From Nitzschia sp. DOCU1 (Eukaryota; Bacillariophyta; Bacillariophyceae; Bacillariales; Bacillariaceae), in contig OX595991.1 in NCBI GenBank assembly GCA_951394045.1, forward strand, positions 2,356,001 through 2,420,000: a stretch of 64,000 bases of DNA. Reading direction: 5' to 3'. A program made the position numbers and the translations under genes. Shown here one piece after another: positions 1 to 9,553 of the stretch. The notes beneath the pieces were generated by a model, which searched no databases, was not told where the DNA came from, and saw only the letters and a program-made list of their open reading frames with translations. Every line of letters begins with the position of its first letter. Position 1 is the stretch's first letter.

Positions 1-330
1 CTAATTTGGGGATGTTGGTTGATATGCCACTTTTCCTTCCCTGCCCCGAAATTAATTATGCTGGACTTTCAACACTATGGTCACATAAAGTGTACAGTAT
101 CTATTAGACGTGAGTAAGTGGATACCTGGTACGGAAATCCCCGGCAATCACCGAGGAAGCGGCGGAGACAACAATAATACTGTAGGCCGACTGCGACACA
201 CGATGATGATATTGCATCCACAGGCAGATCTTTTTGAATTGTATCTCCGCAACGATAGAGGCTGTACGCTAGATATCACAATTGACTCCATCTTTGATGC
301 ATTGTACATACCCTCTTAGGAAAGCCGAAA
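1..330. other. 5' flank of the GCN5 gene
   Basis: This stretch holds no gene that I can support. A short open frame at 110-319 ends just before the GCN5 start and has no recognisable motif. The region is probably the 5' UTR and promoter of the acetyltransferase gene. Confidence 0.4.
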
Positions 331-2009
331 ATGAGCAAAGAATCAGAATCCGAAGCGGACGCAACGTCCAGCAAGAAAAGAAAGGCCGAAGACGATCTTC
401 GCGACGCCACAGAAACGTCGGATGATGCCGACGCCGACAAACCCGCAGAGTCTTCCGAAGACCCAGTCGATAAGGCGAAATTAGAAGCCGACTCTCAGGG
501 CGATGAAGGGGGATCCAAGAATGTCGGCGAGGGGGGTGAGAAGGGGGACCAGATGGAGGTCGATGAAAATGGCAAAACCTCTGAAAAGGGAGATGAGGCT
601 GCGGAAGGCGCCACGAATGTTAATGACGACCTTGTCACAACGGGAGACCAGCCCAAGGAAACAAGTGACAAAAAATCAGAGGAAAAGGGAAAAGAAAATG
701 GTGTTCCAGCTCCTTTGTCCGGCGAAACTAAGGGGGCTTCCGAAGGCCATTCTAAAAAAGCTGACAGCGGGCCGAAGAAAAATCCCTATGAGCAGTTGCG
801 ATGGACAATGATCAAGAATGATGGAAGACCGGAGTCTCTGATAAAACTGATCGCTTTGAAGTCGCTTTTTGCCAAACAGCTTCCCAAAATGCCTCGCGCA
901 TATATTGCTCGTTTGGTCTTTGACCGAAGGCACATTTCGTTGGTGATTCTAAGTGATGATCCCAAGGTCAAGGATACCGACAAAGAAGTGATTGGATCCA
1001 TCTGTTACCGGCCGTTTCCAGAGATGCGTTTTGCCGAGATCGCCTTTTGTGCCGTCAATTCCGATCATCAGGTTAAGGTAAGTCAAAACGCATTGAATAT
1101 TGTTCCCGCCCGAGCCAACGCTTTCTAAAATTATATTGCCGACGCATTCTTCCAGGGTTACGGAACCAAGCTGATGAATCTAGTAAAGAAGGAGGGAGCC
1201 CGAACTGGCATCGAATATTTCATTACCTATGCCGACAACTATGCTATTGGTTATTTCAAAAAACAGGGGTTCTCCAAGACGGTGTCAATGCCCAAGGGGC
1301 GATATCAAGGTTTGATAAAGGATTACGACGGCGGAACCATGATGGAATGTTATGTGCATCCCTCGGTCGACTTTACACGGATCCCAGAAATGCTAGAGGC
1401 TCAACGAAAATTTATTTTGAGTCGGATCCGCCTCAAGGCTAACTCGACCAAGGTGTATGATCCTTTACCAAAGGGTTGGAGTCCCAACTTGGAAGGAGTC
1501 TCACGAGCAAACGAAACGGCGGCCCGGGCCATGGCCATTCCAGGGATGGTAGAAGCAGGTTGGACCATGGCAGACTTAATGGCTGCGACAGGACAAGGGA
1601 AAGATGCCGATCGGGCCAAGAATGCTCTTAAAAACGAACTTCAAAGCATTGTGCGGAAGGTGGATGAACAACAGTTCGCCTGGCCGTTCCGTGAGCCGGT
1701 GGATACGACCGAAGTAAAGGTAAGAACGTCATGCGTGGAAGGCGACAGTCCAGCGAACCGAAGGATAGGAACTCATGGTTTAATTTCTTGCAGGACTATC
1801 TGGAGGTGATCAAAGAGCCGATTGATCTGTCAACCATTCAGAATCGGATTCGAAAGGGTGATCATTACAAGTCGAAGAAGATGCTCCTCAACGATCTCCA
1901 GCTTATGTGTAACAATTGCAAGCTTTACAACGAGCCAGCAAGCACCTACGTCCAATGCGCAATTAGTTTGGAGAAGTTCTTGAGCACCTTGTTCGTAAAT
2001 ATGAGCTAG
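331..2009 (+). CDS. GCN5: GCN5/PCAF-type histone acetyltransferase with bromodomain
   Basis: Nuclear lysine acetyltransferase, expected to be the catalytic subunit of a SAGA-like complex that acetylates histone H3. Three exons join in frame: 331-1077, 1156-1719 and 1794-2009 (508 aa). Residues 1-150 are acidic and low in complexity. The GNAT fold covers about 151-310, with FAEIAFCAV holding the probable catalytic Glu near residue 236, followed by the acetyl-CoA loop GYGTKLMN directly after the first splice join. A bromodomain covers about 410-505, with the acetyl-lysine-binding Asn in NCKLYNEP (about residue 483). The start ATG is the first in frame after an upstream stop. Introns are GTAAGT...CAG and GTAAGA...CAG. 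The protein resembles yeast Gcn5 in length and order and lacks the long N-terminal domain of metazoan PCAF. Identification is secure; complex membership is inferred. Confidence 0.93.
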
Positions 2010-2710
2010 CTTTGGAGACGAGAGGATTGCAGCCTGACGAGGTCGTTGGGCCGTTGTCGCAGAAATGCCGTTTTAGATATTTCCTTCTGTAGTCGAGAAC
2101 GTGCCATCTGGTAGCATACGGAAGGAAGTCATAAAGCCATCCAGTTTTCTGGCAAGGCCACTCTAGTTTTCAGTCTCGACGAGTCTAGAAGACGACCATA
2201 CTTGACTTGTAGCGTGCGGCTGTCACTATGAAAAGCTTGCTTTAACTTCTGTAGAGCAATGTACATATCATAGACTTTCTCTCCCCTCCCCCTTTGCTCC
2301 GTCCACCGTTTCATACCCGGGAATTGCCCGTCATTACTACGCACTGAATAGCAGCGACAATCTGGCAATAAGTAACTCATGTCGCAGCAAATGACACATA
2401 ATCTTACGTCAGCCCGGATCCGCACATGCTCCAACCGCCTACCGACCCAACGACACTTCGCCTGTACTACCGGTAGTAGAGAGCGCGCGAAATTCTATTA
2501 GCGAGATGAGGGCAGATATGGAAACACGTGGTTTCCTATTTTTCTTGCGGCATCATTCCCACCATCTGGAGGTCTTTGGAGGGAGATCTTCTTCCATCTC
2601 GCTGTTTCACATAACCAACGCAGACGGGATTCCGTGGCGTGGTTGTTCTTCTTCCAAGCTTGTCACCACCTGTCCCTCATTTCTTTTCGCTAACAGATCA
2701 ATTCATCAAC
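2010..2710. other. intergenic region between GCN5 and the permease
   Basis: This region should hold the GCN5 3' UTR and the promoter and 5' UTR of the permease. A GCGCGCGAAATT stretch near 2490 resembles an E2F core but could easily be chance. No gene is evident. Confidence 0.4.
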
Positions 2711-4309
2711 ATGCCAGGAAAGCGCCGTGTCCAAAGAAAAGTGCTGCTGTCCTCAACGGCATCGGCAGTCTTGCTGGGTCAAGTGCTGGTTCCCCATCAT
2801 GTAGTCGGATTTTCATCGCAAGTGCTTAAGCAGCAGGTACGGGCACGCCCAAGTCCAGCGCTGAATGTCTTTACTAGTCCTGATGAAACCCAAACAACCA
2901 CGTCTATTATGGACAGTTTGGCGGAGAAGATTGGAAAGGTAGACGATGACCGCATCGCATTTCCAGAGTACGATTCCGGTGAAGTTTCTCGAATGTTCAG
3001 TTCGCTGGAATACAGCAAGTCAGAGCAGGGAGTCGTGAGGGCCGATCACTCGTCTGGCTCGGTTGTGGGGGCGGCGGCTTTGGTAGCTGGGACAATGGTT
3101 GGAGCAGGGATTCTAGCGCTGCCTGCTGCGACGGCTCCAGTAGGGTTTTTGCCTTCCACCGCTGCCATGGGTGTCGGCTGGCTATACATGACAATGTCGG
3201 GACTTCTCATTGCAGAACTATCCATCAATCGACTGGGTCAGTCCGGGAAGCCCGGGCAAGGAATGCTGAATCTCTGTGAGGACACGTTGGGGCCAACATG
3301 GAGCAAGGTTGGGAGTGTAGCATACTTCTTTCTTCACTATGCATTAATGGTGGCATACATTGCTCAAGGAGGAGTGAACCTAGATGGTGTACTCGGTGCA
3401 CTCGGAGTTAACGGTCTCGGTGATGTCCCTGGGCTCGGGCAAGTTATCTTTGCCGCCACGTGTGGCCTCGGGCTTTACGCGGCTTCCCCATCGATGGTGG
3501 AGAAGGCCAACAACTTGTTCGTTTTGGTTTTGGGCGCAGCCTTTCTCGGAATCGTTGGGCTTGGCGCCACCACTGCTGATTTCTCGTCTCTAGTTGACCT
3601 GTCGAATCAACACCCAGAGAACGTCGCAGGGGCATTCCCCATCATTTTCCTTTCATTGGTGTACCAAAATATTGTTCCTACAGTGGTAAACCAACTGGAG
3701 GGAGACAGGAGCAAGATCAAGCAAGCCATTATTGCCGGAACAACTCTACCGGCGCTCATGTTCCTGGCGTGGAATGCTGTCGTGCTAGGAAACGTCCATG
3801 GTGCTGACCTGACCAATATTGATCCCGTGGCTCTGTTACAAAGCGGCGAAGCTGGTGGCCCGCTGCTTGGTAACCTAGTGACGACCTTTTCGTCGCTGGC
3901 CATTGTGACGAGTCTCATTGGCTTTGTGTATGGTCTCTTGGACGCGTTGACCGATGTGATGGACCTCCCACGTGAAGGTCCCACGTATGAGCAATGGAAG
4001 GCACCCTTGTTCGGTCTTGTCTTCGTTCCGCCACTGGCACTAGCCTTGGCAGATCCACAGATCTTTTACAATGCTCTTGATTATGGTGGTGCTTTTGGAG
4101 TGAGCACGCTCTTCCTAGTATTGCCGCCTGTAATGGTTTGGGGGCAACGGTATGGCGACAAGACTCAACCACTCATTACCAAGCCATTGGTCCCGCTTGG
4201 AAAGCTAAGCCTTGGCTCCATGTGGAAGGCAGCGGCAACACTGATCCTGGAGCAAGGAGCTGAAAAGCTGGGAGTATTCGATCGCATACACGAAACCTTT
4301 TTCTCATGA
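2711..4309 (+). CDS. plastid-type aromatic amino-acid permease (TyrP/Mtr family)
   Basis: Single-exon gene for 532 aa. After about 120 residues the protein enters a multi-helix core opening with GAAALVAGTMVGAGILALP. This is the glycine-rich first helix typical of the bacterial Tyr/Trp permease family (Trp_Tyr_perm, APC superfamily), which carries tyrosine or tryptophan with protons. About ten or eleven hydrophobic segments follow. The start at 2711 is preferred over an in-frame upstream ATG at 2639 because it leaves a basic, then hydrophobic signal peptide ending HHVVGF/SSQ, a Phe junction like the diatom ASAFAP plastid motif, followed by an Arg/Ser-rich transit-like stretch. I infer an inner plastid envelope location and an aromatic amino-acid substrate from the family; direction of transport cannot be read from sequence. 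Family call is strong, targeting moderate. Confidence 0.85.
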   Translation: MPGKRRVQRKVLLSSTASAVLLGQVLVPHHVVGFSSQVLKQQVRARPSPALNVFTSPDETQTTTSIMDSLAEKIGKVDDDRIAFPEYDSGEVSRMFSSLEYSKSEQGVVRADHSSGSVVGAAALVAGTMVGAGILALPAATAPVGFLPSTAAMGVGWLYMTMSGLLIAELSINRLGQSGKPGQGMLNLCEDTLGPTWSKVGSVAYFFLHYALMVAYIAQGGVNLDGVLGALGVNGLGDVPGLGQVIFAATCGLGLYAASPSMVEKANNLFVLVLGAAFLGIVGLGATTADFSSLVDLSNQHPENVAGAFPIIFLSLVYQNIVPTVVNQLEGDRSKIKQAIIAGTTLPALMFLAWNAVVLGNVHGADLTNIDPVALLQSGEAGGPLLGNLVTTFSSLAIVTSLIGFVYGLLDALTDVMDLPREGPTYEQWKAPLFGLVFVPPLALALADPQIFYNALDYGGAFGVSTLFLVLPPVMVWGQRYGDKTQPLITKPLVPLGKLSLGSMWKAAATLILEQGAEKLGVFDRIHETFFS

Positions 4310-4441
4310 ACATATTGGCAGACTGCCCTACTAATACAATAGACTTGCACATTAGAATCCGTACAGTTTAGCGATATGGTTTTCAACACAAGATTCCATT
4401 ATTGGACGCCAATGCATCGGGTGCAATGATCATGTCACCTT

Positions 4442-5189
4442 TCAAAGCCAGACGAGGTAAATGTTAATGCAAGTGATGATCACTCCCGCAAGTACAAAAT
4501 AGGCATCGGTCACATCCCTTCGCTCAATGACTTTCATCGTAGCGTTGGAGATTCCCAAGCTATCTGAAATTTGTCCCAAGAATCGCGTCACCCCTCGAAG
4601 CTGCTGCCTCTGCTGGACCAAACTATTCAAACTAGCTTCTCCATTCGCAAGGAGATCAGATACCATGTAATGACTTTGCTGCCACGATTGCGCTTCGTCG
4701 GCCAGATTGGCTAAATCCCGTTCCTCCCCCGCATTGTATTCTTTGCGTTGTCGTCGTCTCGACAAGAGCTCGTCCCGCTCTTTCTGATGCCGCACATTTG
4801 TATTGACGGCTCGATCGTAATGCTCGCCCTGTCGTCGAATGGATATTGCATCTTCTCGTAATTCTTGAATCTTTCGCTTCCAAACTTCTCGCTGGGCTGG
4901 TGTTTCCCGCAACACGAGTTGTTCCATAATGCCAAGTTGATTCGTCAATTCATCCAGCGACAAAAACAGCTCCGAAGGGTACATGATGCCATTTTGAACT
5001 TGTGCCAGCTGCTGACGAGAGTCATAGGCTAGCTTTCGACATTTCGGAAAGAGCTGTGGACGACAACGCGAAGGCGGTGCAACAATGACTTGTGAGTTTA
5101 CGTCACGATTCCGAAAAACCCCGGTCGGTCCGAAAACGTCTCCAAATTGAGTCGATCCGTCGTATACTCACTTCTACGATCGAAGTCAT
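4442..5189 (-). CDS. membrin/Bos1-type Golgi Qb-SNARE
   Basis: ER-Golgi Qb-SNARE, a tail-anchored membrane-fusion protein. Two exons: 5189-5172 encodes only MTSIVE, then a GTGAGT...CAG intron (5171-5054), then 5053-4442; total 209 aa. The join gives MTSIVELFPKCRKLAYDSRQ, which matches the membrin N-terminal pattern and restores residues lost if translation began at the later ATG (4984). The C-terminal SNARE helix contains SLVQQRQQLRGV, with the likely zero-layer Gln, and the hallmark SLGISNATMKVIERRD, followed by one transmembrane anchor of about 20 residues reaching the C-terminus. The gene is convergent with the permease. The tiny first exon is hand-derived but keeps phase 0 and both splice signals are good. 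Confidence 0.88.
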
Positions 5190-5586
5190 TGTAAGGCAAC
5201 TATCTTGGTAAGCTGAAAACAGAGTCGTTGGGTGATGAAAGTGTTGCTTTATGCTGTACTTTTTGTGTGCCTCATCGTCTCCTCGCGAAAACCGTGTTGC
5301 GCCGCACGATCTCACGACTGTAATTTCCGATCCTTTCGACTGCACTGCGGGTACCTATCGTCTGTCAGCCTGCCGAAAGGCTCCGAAATTGATGCCGACG
5401 ACGAGACGATGACGATCGAAGGCATCCATCGCGAGACACAGCGATCGACGATGACGATGATGGCGAGATGCATGATAGCAATGTGTTGTTATGCTTCATC
5501 TTTCATTGAAATTGTCGCTGTTAACCGACGAGACTTGATTTGCTTGTTTTGATTTCAGATTTTGCCCCGAATACTCTTGGAACGAA
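5190..5586. promoter_or_regulatory. divergent spacer between membrin and the nitroreductase gene
   Basis: About 400 bp separate the divergent membrin (minus) and nitroreductase-like (plus) starts, so both promoters must lie here. The stretch 5400-5470 is rich in GA/GACG repeats. No specific element is recognised. Confidence 0.4.
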
Positions 5587-6663
5587 ATGCGGAATCCTTG
5601 TTCTTTGATGGCTGCCCTCTGCGTTGCGTTTGCTTCGCTTGGCACCTCGTTTACCACTGGAGGTGTCTACCACAAGCACCATCCGATTACTTTGGTTGCT
5701 CGGCGGCAAAATGTTTGGACAGGGAATCGCATGGCCAAAGCTAGCAATCAAGTCGTGACCAACGACTCATCCGAGGCCGAGGTTGGCCTTGAGGATGGTG
5801 ATGCTCAAAGTTCGAAGGAACTAGTGGAGGAAGAATTGGTCTCTCCAACCGTCGCCGATATTGTTCAGAAGGTATTGAAAGAGCGTCGGACTGCTACCAG
5901 TCTTGTTGCTGTAGATTCCGAGACAGTTTCTCTAAAAGATCAGCAAAAATCGCTTCGGGAAGCCTTGGATCGTGCCGTGGAGTGCGCTCAAATGGCACCG
6001 AATCACAAGCGGACAGAACCTTTTTCCTTTCGACGTTTTTTAGCAGGATCAGAAGCGGCAGCAAAACTAGCCGATATCTCGTATGAAGTGACGCTCCGCA
6101 AAACGGAGAGCATTCCAAACGCCGAAAAGAAGCGAAAAAAGTGGCTCGACATTCAAGCGTTTTTGGTGGTACTCGCACACGAGAATCACGGAGAGTTGTC
6201 GTTGAAGGAAAAAGGCAAAGATGAGTACAAAGCGCTTCCCTACATGCGGCCTGAGACTGAACGCCAACTAGAAGATGTGAGTACTATCAATGACGTTGGA
6301 GTTTCGTCTAGACCTTCTGTACCAGGATCTCACTTCTGTATGTACCTGAACATCTTCTGTTTCATTTTCAATCTGTCACTGGCAATGTTTCGTGTATAGT
6401 ACGCTGCAGCATCGGCTGCGGTTCAGAACGTGTTGCTAAGTTTGCACTCGGAAGGAATCGGCAGTAAATGGGCCACAGGTCCCGTCGTTGCGACATCCGC
6501 ATTTCGGAAATTAGTGCAAGCGTCCCCGACGGATCGCGTAGTTGCCTTGATAATGATTGGTGGGACGACAAAGTTTGGGAGCGAGCAGGAAGCGCAAAAA
6601 GCTGCTACACAGCGGCGTCGGCGTCGAGCCATTGAAGGGGATTTGCTAGTCGATCTGGAATAG
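5587..6663 (+). CDS. nitroreductase-family flavoprotein, probably plastid-targeted
   Basis: Two exons, 5587-6276 and 6400-6663, separated by a GTGAGT...TAG intron in phase 0, give 317 aa. Residues 1-25 form a signal peptide ending ASLGTSFTT, a possible diatom plastid cleavage site, followed by a long Ser/Glu-rich stretch. The FMN-dependent nitroreductase fold starts near residue 115, where AQMAPNHKRTEPFSF matches the start of the YdjA-like subgroup. It continues across the intron: the helix YAAASAAVQNVLLSLHSEG and GIGSKWATGP are family hallmarks, and DRVVALIMIGG is the last strand. The substrate cannot be told from sequence; the family reduces nitro groups, quinones or other electrophiles with NAD(P)H. 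The C-terminus has an Arg-rich run. Family call is good, localisation moderate. Confidence 0.8.
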
Positions 6664-6833
6664 GGATAGAATACTGGCTAGCTAGCTTCCCACATGTCTT
6701 TCGTTGTGTATAATTCAGTCTACTCATTGTATTACTACGATTAAAGCAGCGCTATTGTTCCGTCATATTCAAGTTGTAGCTATCCAGGTGCAGTGAAAAT
6801 ATGTCTATGCTTGTTTACAAGCGTCGAAAAACT

Positions 6834-9023
6834 TTATTGGTGGTCCTTATCTAAGAGGTCATTGGCGGCTCGTCCAACGACATGCCCCACAATAACTGTG
6901 CAATCATCGGGCATTCCTCCGCTCCACATGATATCATTCTCCTTGGCCAATAGGGCAAAGGGAGAATCAGTCGAAGCATCCAGACTTTTTTCTCGCGCCA
7001 AGGCACACAACCTGGCCGCAAGGTCTCCCACGTGCTCCGCGGACATGAGCGTCAGGGAGTTGCCCATGGCCCAACGTTGTTCCCGAGCGGCAATGTCACC
7101 GCCACGAATAAATCCACACTTTTGCTCCCATTCCAGACCTGCTTTGGCAATATCGTCGATGTCCACATTGTCAAACAAGCCGTCTGTACCCATGATGATG
7201 ATGTCTCCACGTCTAAGGTGAACTGAAGTTGTACAGGAGTCACGTGCCGTCTTGAAGGAACTCTTTTCCTTCACCTCTTCTCCGATCCAACCAAGTTGAT
7301 AGGGATGGTTGAACGAGTGTAATTGTTGTTGTGAGACAAAGGCTACTCGTAGATCTGTCGTTCGTTCCGTTCGAGGAGTCACTCGGTCGCGTTTCAACGA
7401 GCCAGCAACGGCCGAGTCGATGTGTCGGAGCACAATAATTCCAGAATCCCCGAGGTTGCTAAAATGAAGTTGATGCCGAACATTGTCAAACATGGCCACA
7501 CATGCGGTACATGATCCAATTACATTTTCCGCCTTGACTCGTTCATAGGCCTGCGCCAAAATCTCCGAAGGAGCAATTACCCGCCGGAACGTGGACCCTC
7601 CGAGATTGTCGCGATGGCAGGCTTCCAATAAAATGTTTTCGCATTCTTCCATGAGCTTATGAGAGAAATTGCGTGGATCAACGTCATATTCTCTCCAACT
7701 TCCCACACCGTCCGCAACTCCAAAGTAGGTAACATCGCGCAGGGTTCCGTCCTTTTCATCGGGCAATCTGACGTTGACGGTAAAATAAGCATCTTCTGAC
7801 AAATCTGCATCTGAAGCTGGATCATGGGGCCCATGGTCTATTTTGTATACGGTAGAGTAAGTGACATATTGCGACAATCACTGAACGAAACACACACATT
7901 GCATGAGCCTTACCTCGTCGATTGGCGCCCACTCCATAGGGGGTCTTGAATGGATGGGGCAACTCGGCTACACCTACGTTAATATACAGTGGCTTTTGTT
8001 CCATCGCCAAATGTGCATGCATGTAGGTAGGAGGCTCCGCCATGCTAGTATCGCTGCTCAATCCGACTCTTTCTGAAATATCGTTGAGGTAATTCTTTTT
8101 GCCACCCTTGTCTGCCGCACTCAATCCAAAGTCCGACATGTCTCGCGCCGTGATCAAACCTTCCACTCGACCCTCTTTAGATAGGATCGGCAAGGTTTTA
8201 ATTCCTAATTTTGCCATGAGCGTTCGACACATTCCAATGGTTTCGTCGGGTCGACCGTAAATCACCTGTGAAATCGGGGTCATATTGGCCGAAATAAGCT
8301 GATTCATAATAGTGTCTGCTTGTATGCCCTCCTTGAGCCCAGCTGCCGTGATTCGAAGTAGATCTCGCGATGTGACTAGGCCTACAACTTTTTTCGTGCG
8401 ACTTTTGGGATCCATATCGACCACCATCATGCCGCTCAATCCACCGTCAATGACCGTTTGAATGGCTTCTTTCAACGTGGCATCTTTGGAAATGATCGGA
8501 TCCACCCAGCGATAAGAGTGTTTTGCTTTCAATACTTCCGAAATTAAAACCTGGCGATTCAATAAAAATACAAAAAATTCACAGTTGAGTGGTACATGAT
8601 AAATCAAAGAACGACACAATAGTATTCGACCGAAATCGAAATGGATCGGAAACTCCCTATCGCATGCAGCAAAAGAGCACGTACATCTGAGATTCGGACC
8701 CGGTGTTTCTCTTCCTTGTGTAAATCCTCCTTGCTGACCAGTGCATCGGAGGAATGACTTTCCGCTACGTCGACTTCGACGGTCGAAATTTGTGCCGTGG
8801 AAAACCAGCGAGTGTGGCGACGAGGCAACGCTGCTTCGGATATCGACGAACCCAGCAAGGAAGATTGGAAAGTAGCTGAGGGAGCAGCCGAGGAAAATGG
8901 TGCGGCTGCTGTTTTTGACGATCTACTGCTAGCCACGTCGGGAGCCAGCAGTGATTGTACGGCTCGCTGAAAGCCAATGCTTCGCCGTAATATCGACCTT
9001 GAAGAAGAAGATCCCACCACCAT
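6834..9023 (-). CDS. CBS-pair / PTC7-type PP2C phosphatase fusion
   Basis: Three exons: 9023-8685, 8550-7914 and 7837-6834 (659 aa). The second join uses the acceptor AG/ACCATGG at 7838, the one that keeps frame and gives YGVGANRRDHGP. The nearer acceptor at the TTCAG leads to a stop. The N-terminus is Ser/Arg-rich and ends RRHTRWFSTAQ, like a mitochondrial presequence. Two CBS motifs follow at about 125-255, each with the typical end (VVGLVTSRDLLR, VEGLITARDMS). A metal-dependent PP2C domain of the PTC7 class covers about 330-655 with EDAYF, GVADGVGSW, NLGDSG, GTDGLFDN and DDCTVIV, so the metal-binding Asp residues are present. CBS pairs usually bind adenine nucleotides, so I infer a mitochondrial Ser/Thr phosphatase gated by adenylate or a similar ligand. 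The fusion rests on two clean in-frame splices. Confidence 0.85.
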
Positions 9024-9553
9024 CTTTCTCAAGTCGAAAAGGTTTCAGGAAACAATTCCAACAAACAACCGGCAAGGTATATCTGGAACTCAACCTGAGA
9101 CGTTCGAGGCAGCTGTTTTATGCAGGAGAAAAGCCGATTAGTAGATTAGTAGATCAGCACCACTAAAAAATGGGATTGCCATTTTTGGCAAGAGGACCAG
9201 AAGGTGCAGGAAGAAAAGCAGATGCATCCAACGACGACGGAGAGAGAACAGGGGACAATCGCCAAAGGACGAAACTTTCCACGTATTCGCAAGTGTAGTC
9301 TGGCCGGCGCACCGACATATGTGCGCATGACGAGCGTGCGTCATCCGCGTGGGGAGTCCCGAGCAAATCAAAGAGCGCGAAATGGATGACGCGTCAGAAA
9401 GCCATTCATTCATTTCGTCTGCCTCCATCCACATCATTGCACAATCGCACTTTGATCCATCCCCATCACTCATCACAGAACTTCCCCCCATCAACTCCAA
9501 CTCATCCATCGCCACCGTTCTCATTGTTGTCTTCATCATCATCCGTCTCAACC
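9024..9553. promoter_or_regulatory. divergent promoter between the CBS-PP2C and PPR genes
   Basis: The 530-bp spacer between two divergent starts should contain both promoters. It includes GAGCGCGAAA near 9372, which fits the loose E2F core TTTSGCGC on the reverse strand but may be chance. The stretch before 9553 is C/T-rich (tcatcc, ccatca), as often seen just ahead of starts here. Confidence 0.4.

Noticed and set aside
110..319. 69-codon open frame before GCN5
   Set aside because: No motif, no splice link to the GCN5 frame; most likely 5' UTR or promoter.
7838..7913. Splitting the CBS protein and the PP2C phosphatase into two genes
   Set aside because: The PP2C frame lacks a good ATG (it would need TTG), while the splice to AG/ACCATGG keeps frame and fuses the domains cleanly.
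9372..9381. E2F-like core GAGCGCGAAA between the CBS-PP2C and PPR genes, and a similar one near 2490
   Set aside because: The 8-bp core is expected about four times in 64 kb by chance, and neighbouring genes are not replication genes.
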